Shown piece by piece: positions 1 to 4,949 of a stretch of 5,964 nt of DNA. Every line of letters begins with the position of its first letter. Position 1 is the first letter of the stretch. The notes beneath the pieces are model-generated. The model made no database searches and had not been told where the DNA came from. It was given only the letters and a program-made list of their open reading frames with translations. This DNA is from DASUAO01 sp046484625 (GTDB taxonomy: Bacteria > Actinomycetota > Acidimicrobiia > IMCC26256 > PALSA-555): positions 1-5,964 of the forward strand of contig JAWOIO010000208.1 of NCBI GenBank assembly GCA_046484625.1. The letters run 5' to 3'. The position numbers and the translations under genes are program-made.

Positions 1-89
1 GCGCGCGTCAGCCTACGACCCATTGCGGATCGTGCGCGCATCGCCGACCTACGCCGCGATCGTGCCGGTGCGAAGCCTCGGTGCGGCCG

Positions 90-2747
90 CTACTTCGCCT
101 CCGCCCAGGTCGGCCCGAAGCCGATGTCGACGGTGAGGGGCACGTTCAGCTCGGTGACGGACTCCATCGTCTCCCGCAGCACCGGCTCCACCTTCTCCCG
201 CTCGTCGACCGGCACCTCGAAGACAAGCTCGTCGTGCACGGTCAACAGCATCCGCGTGGCGAAGCCGCCCGCGTCGAGCGCCGCGTCCACCTGCACCATC
301 GCGAGCTTGAAGATGTCGGCCGCCGAACCCTGGATCGGCGCGTTCTGTGCCATCCGCTCCCCCATCTGACGGATGCGGAAGTTGTCCGACGACAGCTCGG
401 CGATCTGACGGCGACGCCCGAAGATCGTGGTCGTGTAGCCACGCGCCTTGGCCTCGGCGACGGTGCGCTCCATGTACGCGGCGACGTTGGGGAACGCCGC
501 GAAGTAGTCGTCGAGGATGTCGCGAGCGACCTCGACCGCGACATCCATGCGCTGGCTGAGCCCGTAGGCCTCCATGCCGTACGCGAGCCCGTAGTTGACG
601 ACCTTCGCGAAGCGCCGGTCCTCGGCGGTGACGTCGGCCTCCTCTTTCCCGAACACCTGCGCCGCGGTCGCGGTGTGGATGTCGGCACCCCGCTCGAATG
701 CCTCGACCAGCCCCGGGTCCTCCGCCAGGTGGGCGAGCACACGCAGCTCGATCTGGGAGTAGTCGGCGGTGAGCAGGCCGAAGCCGTCTTCGGCGATGAA
801 CGCGCGGCGGAACTCGCGCCCGTCGGCCGTGCGCACGGGGATGTTCTGGAGGTTCGGCGCCTCGCTCGAGATGCGCCCGGTGGTCGTGTCGGTCTGCTTG
901 AACGTCGCGTGGACGCGACCGTCGGCCGCGATCAGCGGCGGGAGCGCGTCGGCGTAGGTGCTGCGGAGCTTCTCGACCTCCCGGTACCTGAGGAGGTCCT
1001 CGACGATCGGGTGGTCGTCGCGCATCTTCTGGAGCGAGTCGGCGTCGGTCGACGGGCCGGTCTTCGTCTTCTTCACCGGTGTGAGCCCGAGCTTCTCGAA
1101 CAGCACGACCCGCATCTGGGGTGTGGAGTTGACATTGAACTCCTCTCCGGCGTGGCCCCAGATCGCCCGCATGAGGCGGTCGCACTCCTTGTTGAGCTCG
1201 GCGCTCAGCGTGGAGAGGAACTCACGGTCGATGCGGATGCCGGTGCGCTCCATCTTCGCGAGCACCCGGACGAGCGGGCGCTCGAACCGCTCGTACAGGT
1301 CGGTGAGCTCGCGGGCCTCGAGGGCCTCCGCCAGCGCGTCGGCGAGCCGGAGCACGACCACGGCGCGGCGGCCGGCGTCCTCGGTGCCGGCCGTGCCGTC
1401 GAGGTCGAGCGTGCCCTCCTCCTGGTCCGGAGAGCGAACCTCGAGCGAGAGGAAGCGCAGCGCGAGGTCCTCGAGCAGGTACTTCCCGTCGCCGGGGTCG
1501 AGGAGGTACGCCATGAGCGCGGTGTCCTGCGCGAGCGTGCGCACATCGGCGCCAAGCCCGTGCATGAGATCCTTCGCCCGGTGCGCGACCAGCGGCGGTC
1601 CTCCCTCGGCCACCAGCGCGCCGCCGGCCGCGAGCACGTCCGCGTCGCGCAAGAACGCACCGTCGAGGTACGCCACCCGGCCGTCCGTCTCGGCGATCCC
1701 GAGCCCGAGGAGCGCGCTGCGACCGGGGACGCCGTCCCAACGCCCTTCGAACGCGTACCGCGCACCGCTCGCGGCCACCGCTCGCAGGTGCTCCGCGGCC
1801 GCGGCGGCGTCGCGGAGCACCGTCACGTCGACATCGAGGGTCTCCCCCTCGGGAACGTCGTCGTCTCCCTCGGCCCCGATGGCATCCATCATCCGCGCGA
1901 AGAGCGTGCGGAACGCGAGCTGGTCGAACAGCTCGCGGACCCGCTCCCGGTCGAACGCACCGACCTTCAGGTCCTTCGGCTCGACGCCGCAGTCGACGTC
2001 GAGGACGAGGTTGGTCATCTGCAGGTTGAGCCGGATGCGGTCGGCCATCTCGGTGAGGTTCTGGCGCTGCTTCGGCGGGAGCTCGTCGACGTGGGCGAGG
2101 ATCCCCTCGATGTCGCCATAGGTGGTGACGAGCTTGGCCGCGGTCTTCTCGCCGATGCCGGGGACCCCGGGCAGGTTGTCGCTCGAGTCGCCGCGGAGCG
2201 CGGCGTAGTTCGGGTACTGCGCCGGCGTCACGCCGCCGGTGCGCTCGACGATCCCGGCCTCGTCGTAGAGCGCGTAGTCCGATACCCCCCGCTTGTTGTA
2301 GAGCACCTTGAGGTGCGGGTCGCGCACGAGCTGGAACGCGTCGCGATCGCCCGTGACGACGACCACGTCTGTCCCCTCGGATGCGGCCTTCGTGGCGAGC
2401 GTCGCGATCACGTCGTCGGCCTCGACCCCCTCGATCTCGATCGTCGGGATCTCGAGCGCGGCGAGGACCTCGCGGATCAGCGGGAGCTGGGACTTGAACA
2501 CATCGGGCGTCGCCTTGCGGCCGGCCTTGTAGTCGGCGTCCATGTCGTGTCGGAACGACTTCGTCGGCGCATCGAACGCCACCCCGAGGTAGTCGGGCTG
2601 CTCGTCGGCCAACACCTTGGAGAGCATCGAGGTGAAGCCGAAGACCGCGTTCGTGAACGTGCCGTCGGGCGTCGCGAGATCGGCGGGCAGCGCGTAGAAG
2701 GCCCGATAGGCGAGGGAGTGGCCGTCGAGCAGGAGCAGCTTCGCCAT
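90..2747 (-). CDS. polA: DNA polymerase I (5' nuclease plus polymerase, degenerate proofreading domain)
   Basis: Family A DNA polymerase that removes RNA primers, matures Okazaki fragments and fills repair gaps. At 885 residues it is close to full length for actinobacterial PolA. Residues 1-290 form the 5' nuclease: LLLDGHSLAYRAFY near the start (D8), EGVEADD (105-112), TGDRDAF (132-138), and GDSSDNLPGVPGIGEKTA (186-203), which leads into a helix-hairpin-helix. Residues about 305-480 are a 3'-5' exonuclease-like fold in which only one of the four metal-binding acidic residues is visible (D393). The polymerase domain (about 485-885) has motif A ADYSQIELR with D662, motif B RRFAKVVNYGLAYG with R711, K715 and Y719, and motif C VHDE with D839 and E840. 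The ATG start at 2747 gives the family N-terminus MAKLLLLDGHS. There is no Shine-Dalgarno; a TACGAT box seven bases upstream suggests leaderless transcription. The gene follows the ANTAR regulator by 54 bases on the same strand. Identification is secure. Confidence 0.98.
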   Translation of the reverse strand: MAKLLLLDGHSLAYRAFYALPADLATPDGTFTNAVFGFTSMLSKVLADEQPDYLGVAFDAPTKSFRHDMDADYKAGRKATPDVFKSQLPLIREVLAALEIPTIEIEGVEADDVIATLATKAASEGTDVVVVTGDRDAFQLVRDPHLKVLYNKRGVSDYALYDEAGIVERTGGVTPAQYPNYAALRGDSSDNLPGVPGIGEKTAAKLVTTYGDIEGILAHVDELPPKQRQNLTEMADRIRLNLQMTNLVLDVDCGVEPKDLKVGAFDRERVRELFDQLAFRTLFARMMDAIGAEGDDDVPEGETLDVDVTVLRDAAAAAEHLRAVAASGARYAFEGRWDGVPGRSALLGLGIAETDGRVAYLDGAFLRDADVLAAGGALVAEGGPPLVAHRAKDLMHGLGADVRTLAQDTALMAYLLDPGDGKYLLEDLALRFLSLEVRSPDQEEGTLDLDGTAGTEDAGRRAVVVLRLADALAEALEARELTDLYERFERPLVRVLAKMERTGIRIDREFLSTLSAELNKECDRLMRAIWGHAGEEFNVNSTPQMRVVLFEKLGLTPVKKTKTGPSTDADSLQKMRDDHPIVEDLLRYREVEKLRSTYADALPPLIAADGRVHATFKQTDTTTGRISSEAPNLQNIPVRTADGREFRRAFIAEDGFGLLTADYSQIELRVLAHLAEDPGLVEAFERGADIHTATAAQVFGKEEADVTAEDRRFAKVVNYGLAYGMEAYGLSQRMDVAVEVARDILDDYFAAFPNVAAYMERTVAEAKARGYTTTIFGRRRQIAELSSDNFRIRQMGERMAQNAPIQGSAADIFKLAMVQVDAALDAGGFATRMLLTVHDELVFEVPVDEREKVEPVLRETMESVTELNVPLTVDIGFGPTWAEAK

Positions 2748-2754
2748 CGGGCCG

Positions 2755-2760
2755 ATCGTA
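2755..2760 (-). promoter_or_regulatory. -10 box of a probable leaderless polA promoter
   Basis: On the minus strand TACGAT is followed by seven bases and then the polA ATG. It fits the TANNNT -10 consensus of actinobacterial housekeeping promoters, and the spacing would put the transcript start at or next to the A of ATG. No purine-rich ribosome binding site lies upstream of this ATG, which agrees with a leaderless message. I see no -35 hexamer at 16-19 bases; a TTCGAC at 2783-2788 is too far away (22 bases). If real, polA has its own promoter in addition to any read-through from the regulator gene. Confidence 0.5.
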
Positions 2761-2801
2761 CGTCGGGACCCGGCTCGGGGCGGTCGAACGCGGGCAGCCC
2801 G

Positions 2802-3392
2802 CTACGGGGTGAGCTCCCCTTCGATCACGCGCCGCGCGATCTCCGCGATCTTGACCCGGTCGTTCATCGCCCGCGTCTGGATGAAGCGCCAGGCGGTCTG
2901 CTCGTCGAGCCCGTGCTCGTCCATGAGCCGCCCCTTCGCCCGGTCGATGAGCTTGCGGGCCTGCAGGCGGCCTTCGAGGTCCTCCACGTGACGCTCGAGC
3001 GAGGTGAGCTCGGCGTGACGGGCCAGCGCCAGCTCGATGGCCGGGAGCAGCTCGGTCTTCTGGAACGGCTTCACGAGGTACGCGAGCGCCCCCGCGTCGC
3101 GTGCCCGCTCCACGAGGTCTCGCTGGGAGAACGCGGTCAGGATGAGCACCGCCGCAAGCCGCTCGCTCGCGATCTGGCGGGCCGCTGACAGCCCGTCGAG
3201 GCCGGGCATCTTCACATCGAGGATCACCAGGTCGGGCACCAGGTCCCGGACCAGGTCGATCGCCTCGTCGCCCCGACCGGTCTCCCCGACGACCGTGTAC
3301 CCCTCTTCCTCCAGCAGCTCGCGCAGGTCGAGGCGGATGATCGACTCGTCCTCGGCGATGACCACCCGCGGGCTGGTCCGACCGTCGTCCAC
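2802..3392 (-). CDS. pdtaR: ANTAR-domain response regulator, PdtaR-like
   Basis: Response regulator of 196 residues whose output domain binds RNA, so it should act after transcription initiation (antitermination or mRNA tethering) and not on DNA. The receiver domain (about 9-125) has the acidic pair E14/D15, phospho-acceptor D59 in ILDVKMPGLDG, T86 in LTAFSQRDLVERARDAGA and K108 in YLVKPF. A charged helical linker (about 126-150) leads to the ANTAR domain (about 135-190), with KLIDRAKGRLMDEHG, the A167/W168 pair and TRAMNDR. From memory, the receiver core and overall length closely match M. tuberculosis PdtaR (Rv1626), whose kinase PdtaS is encoded elsewhere; likewise no kinase is visible here. 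I chose the GTG at 3392 because GAGG lies eight bases upstream and overlaps the stop of the preceding gene; a GTG at 3401 lacks such a site. Longer upstream in-frame sequence is low-complexity and non-homologous. It is probably co-transcribed with the upstream coiled-coil gene. Confidence 0.93.
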   Translation of the reverse strand: MDDGRTSPRVVIAEDESIIRLDLRELLEEEGYTVVGETGRGDEAIDLVRDLVPDLVILDVKMPGLDGLSAARQIASERLAAVLILTAFSQRDLVERARDAGALAYLVKPFQKTELLPAIELALARHAELTSLERHVEDLEGRLQARKLIDRAKGRLMDEHGLDEQTAWRFIQTRAMNDRVKIAEIARRVIEGELTP

Positions 3393-3397
3393 GGCGA

Positions 3398-3404
3398 CCA
3401 CCTC
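3398..3404 (-). promoter_or_regulatory. Ribosome binding site of the ANTAR regulator, overlapping the upstream stop codon
   Basis: Minus-strand GAGGTGG. Its first two bases are the last two of the TGA that ends the coiled-coil gene, and the GAGG core sits eight bases before the GTG at 3392. This site decides the start of the regulator and implies translational coupling of the two genes. Confidence 0.65.
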
Positions 3405-3702
3405 AGGAGGCGGAGAGCTCGGCGGACATGCGGTCCAGGAGCGTGTCCTGCTCGGTCTCCAGCGCCTGGATGCCCACCAGGAGCGCATCCCGGTGGCGAC
3501 CCATCGACTCGGCGTGGCGGCGGGCATCCCGCGCCTCGGCGTCGGTGAGGGGGGTCTCGGCGACCAGCGAGCGCATGCGCGCCTCCTCGGCCTCGTCCTC
3601 GAGGAAGGCGAGCTGCTCGGCGGTCACGGCCAGCTCGGCGCGGAGGCGCTTGAGCCGATCGGACACGTCGACGAGCCGGCGTTGCAGGATCGACCGGGTC
3701 AT
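3403..3702 (-). CDS. Small coiled-coil protein of unknown function, upstream of the ANTAR regulator
   Basis: I do not recognise a named family. The product is 99 residues, highly charged, without cysteine, signal peptide or membrane segment, so it is probably cytoplasmic. Residues 6-41 carry an unbroken 3-4 heptad core (L6, L10, V13, L17, L20, L24, T27, L31, L34, A38, A41). A break at about 46-54 (SLVAETPLTD) is followed by a second helix with A60, A64, M67, L74, I78, L81, L88 and M92 at core positions. The likely fold is an antiparallel helical hairpin or an oligomer. The ATG at 3702 has no clear ribosome binding site but lies nine bases after a TAGACT box, so the message may be leaderless. 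Its stop overlaps the ribosome binding site of the regulator gene, leaving ten bases between the two coding regions. Coding status rests on the regular heptads and tight packing. A role linked to the regulator is inference only. Confidence 0.82.
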   Translation of the reverse strand: MTRSILQRRLVDVSDRLKRLRAELAVTAEQLAFLEDEAEEARMRSLVAETPLTDAEARDARRHAESMGRHRDALLVGIQALETEQDTLLDRMSAELSAS

Positions 3703-3711
3703 GGACCCACG

Positions 3712-3717
3712 AGTCTA
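3712..3717 (-). promoter_or_regulatory. -10 box of a probable promoter for the coiled-coil/ANTAR gene pair
   Basis: Minus-strand TAGACT fits TANNNT and ends nine bases before the ATG at 3702, a spacing compatible with a leaderless transcript. It lies in the 50-base divergent gap before the acyl-CoA dehydrogenase start. No convincing -35 element is seen. This would be the first promoter of the minus-strand block. Confidence 0.4.
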
Positions 3718-3752
3718 CGGCGATGTCGGCCCGTATGGCACCGTTGTCGGAG

Positions 3753-4919
3753 ATGGACACCCCTGCGACCCACCCGATCTTCACGCCCGAGCACGACGAG
3801 CTGCGGGCCTCGGTCCGTCGCTTCGTCGAGACCGAGCTCGCCCCCCACGTCGACGCCTGGGAGGACGCCGGGTTCTTCCCCGACTCGGTGTTCCGTCGGG
3901 CCGGCGAGCTCGGGTTCCTCGGCCTCCACTACCCGGAGCGATGGGGCGGTTCCGGAGGCGACCTCGCGGCCGAGATGGTCTTCGTGGAGGAGCTGGCGAA
4001 GGCGGGCTGCGGAGCCGTGGCGATGGCCCTCTCGGTCCAGACGGACATGGCGACCCCGGCACTCGGTGAGTTCGGCACCGACGACCAGCGGGAGCGCTAC
4101 CTGCGGCCCGCGATCGCCGGGACGAAGATCGCGGCGATCGCGATCACCGAGCCCGACGCCGGATCCGACGTGGCCGGTATCACCACGCGCGCCGTGCTCG
4201 ACGGCGAGACGTGGCGGGTGAACGGCACGAAGATGTACATCACCAACGGGGCCCGGGCCGACTTTCTCACCTGCGTCGTGAAGACCGACCCGTCGGCCGG
4301 CCACGCCGGGATCTCGCTCCTGCTCGTCGACACCGACCTGCCGGGCGTGACCGTGTCCCGCAAGTTGCGCAAGCTCGGGATGTGGGCGAGTGACACCGCC
4401 GAGATCGCCCTCGATGACGTCGAGGTCCCCGCCGCGAACCTGATCGGGCTCGAGCCGGGCCGCGGGTTCGCGCAGCTCATGTGGCAGCTGCAGTACGAGC
4501 GGATGTCGGGCGCGGCGGCTTGCCTCGGGTACGCCGAGCGCGTGCTCGACGAGACGATCGCGTACGCGCGCGAGCGGCAGGCATTCGGGCGCGCGATCGC
4601 CGGCCACCAGGTGGTCGCGCACATGCTCGCCGACGCCGCCACCGAGCTCGCCGCCGCGCGCGCCCTCGTCTACGACACCGCCTGGAAGATCCTCCAGGGC
4701 GACTACCCGGTCGCCGAGATCTCGATGGCCAAGAAGTACTCGGCCCAGGTGTTCAACCGACTCGCCGACACCTGCGTGCAGGTGCACGGTGGCATGGGGT
4801 ACATGCACGAGTCCCTGGCCAGCCGAGCGTTCCGCGACGCCCGGCTCCAGCGCATCGGCGCCGGCACCGACGAGATCATGAACGAGGTCATCGCGAAGCG
4901 CCTCGGGATCGTTCGCTAG
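3753..4919 (+). CDS. Acyl-CoA dehydrogenase, long-chain/isovaleryl catalytic type
   Basis: FAD flavoenzyme that oxidises acyl-CoA thioesters to trans-2-enoyl-CoA, passing electrons to electron-transfer flavoprotein; cytoplasmic beta-oxidation or branched-chain catabolism. The 388 residues comprise an N-terminal helical domain (about 10-122, FTPEHDELRASVRRF), a middle beta domain (about 126-222) with the signature ITEPDAGSD (131-139) and MYITNG, and a C-terminal helical domain (about 230-386) with RQAFGR, the signature QVHGGMGYMHE (343-353) and GTDEIMNEVIAKRLG. The catalytic glutamate appears to be E249 in QYERMSG on helix G, as in long-chain and isovaleryl-CoA dehydrogenases. The medium/short-chain position near the C-terminus is alanine (A370). 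Substrate chain length cannot be read from sequence. In-frame ATGs also occur at 3723 and 3735. I prefer 3753 because it begins just before the conserved domain, the ten upstream codons include ones uncommon in such a GC-rich gene (TTG, GCA), and it leaves promoter space. No well-spaced ribosome binding site supports any of the three. Confidence 0.95.
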   Translation: MDTPATHPIFTPEHDELRASVRRFVETELAPHVDAWEDAGFFPDSVFRRAGELGFLGLHYPERWGGSGGDLAAEMVFVEELAKAGCGAVAMALSVQTDMATPALGEFGTDDQRERYLRPAIAGTKIAAIAITEPDAGSDVAGITTRAVLDGETWRVNGTKMYITNGARADFLTCVVKTDPSAGHAGISLLLVDTDLPGVTVSRKLRKLGMWASDTAEIALDDVEVPAANLIGLEPGRGFAQLMWQLQYERMSGAAACLGYAERVLDETIAYARERQAFGRAIAGHQVVAHMLADAATELAAARALVYDTAWKILQGDYPVAEISMAKKYSAQVFNRLADTCVQVHGGMGYMHESLASRAFRDARLQRIGAGTDEIMNEVIAKRLGIVR

Positions 4920-4930
4920 TCGCGGCGACT
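4918..4930. terminator. Weak hairpin between convergent genes, possible terminator
   Basis: AGTCG, a three-base CGG loop and CGACT form a perfect five-pair inverted repeat that starts within the dehydrogenase stop codon. Beside it, on the minus strand, is a short C-UUCG-G loop with a three-pair stem (about 4931-4940). There is no T-run on either strand, so intrinsic termination is uncertain. The position between convergent stop codons 30 bases apart is the main support. Confidence 0.25.
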
Positions 4931-4949
4931 CGCCGAAGCGCGCGTGGAC

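Noticed and set aside
1..41. Possible start of another minus-strand gene downstream of polA (ATG at 41, basic first residues).
   Set aside because: Only 13 codons are visible, without a convincing ribosome binding site or recognisable motif.
28..65. GATCGTGC occurring twice downstream of polA (28-35 and 58-65).
   Set aside because: It is an eight-base direct repeat in GC-rich sequence with no hairpin or T-run, so it supports neither a terminator nor a binding site.
2748..2801. Terminator between the ANTAR regulator and polA.
   Set aside because: Only short stems occur (for example GGGG/CCCC at about 2806-2819, inside the regulator's end), with no T-run, so read-through is as likely.
81..3188. 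Very long open frame (1035 codons) on the plus strand, antisense to polA and part of the regulator gene.
   Set aside because: Its translation is Arg/Val/Leu/Asp/Glu-rich without domain motifs, and it lies opposite a certain polA. Long antisense frames are expected in GC-rich genes because stop codons are rare there.
3393..3527. N-terminal extension of the ANTAR regulator to a start at 3527.
   Set aside because: The added residues are Trp/Arg/Pro-rich and overlap the coiled-coil gene in another frame; a well-placed ribosome binding site supports the GTG at 3392.
3037..4221. Plus-strand open frame of 394 codons spanning the regulator, the coiled-coil gene and part of the dehydrogenase.
   Set aside because: It crosses three well-supported genes on both strands, and its Ser/Arg/Pro-rich composition is typical of a shifted frame.
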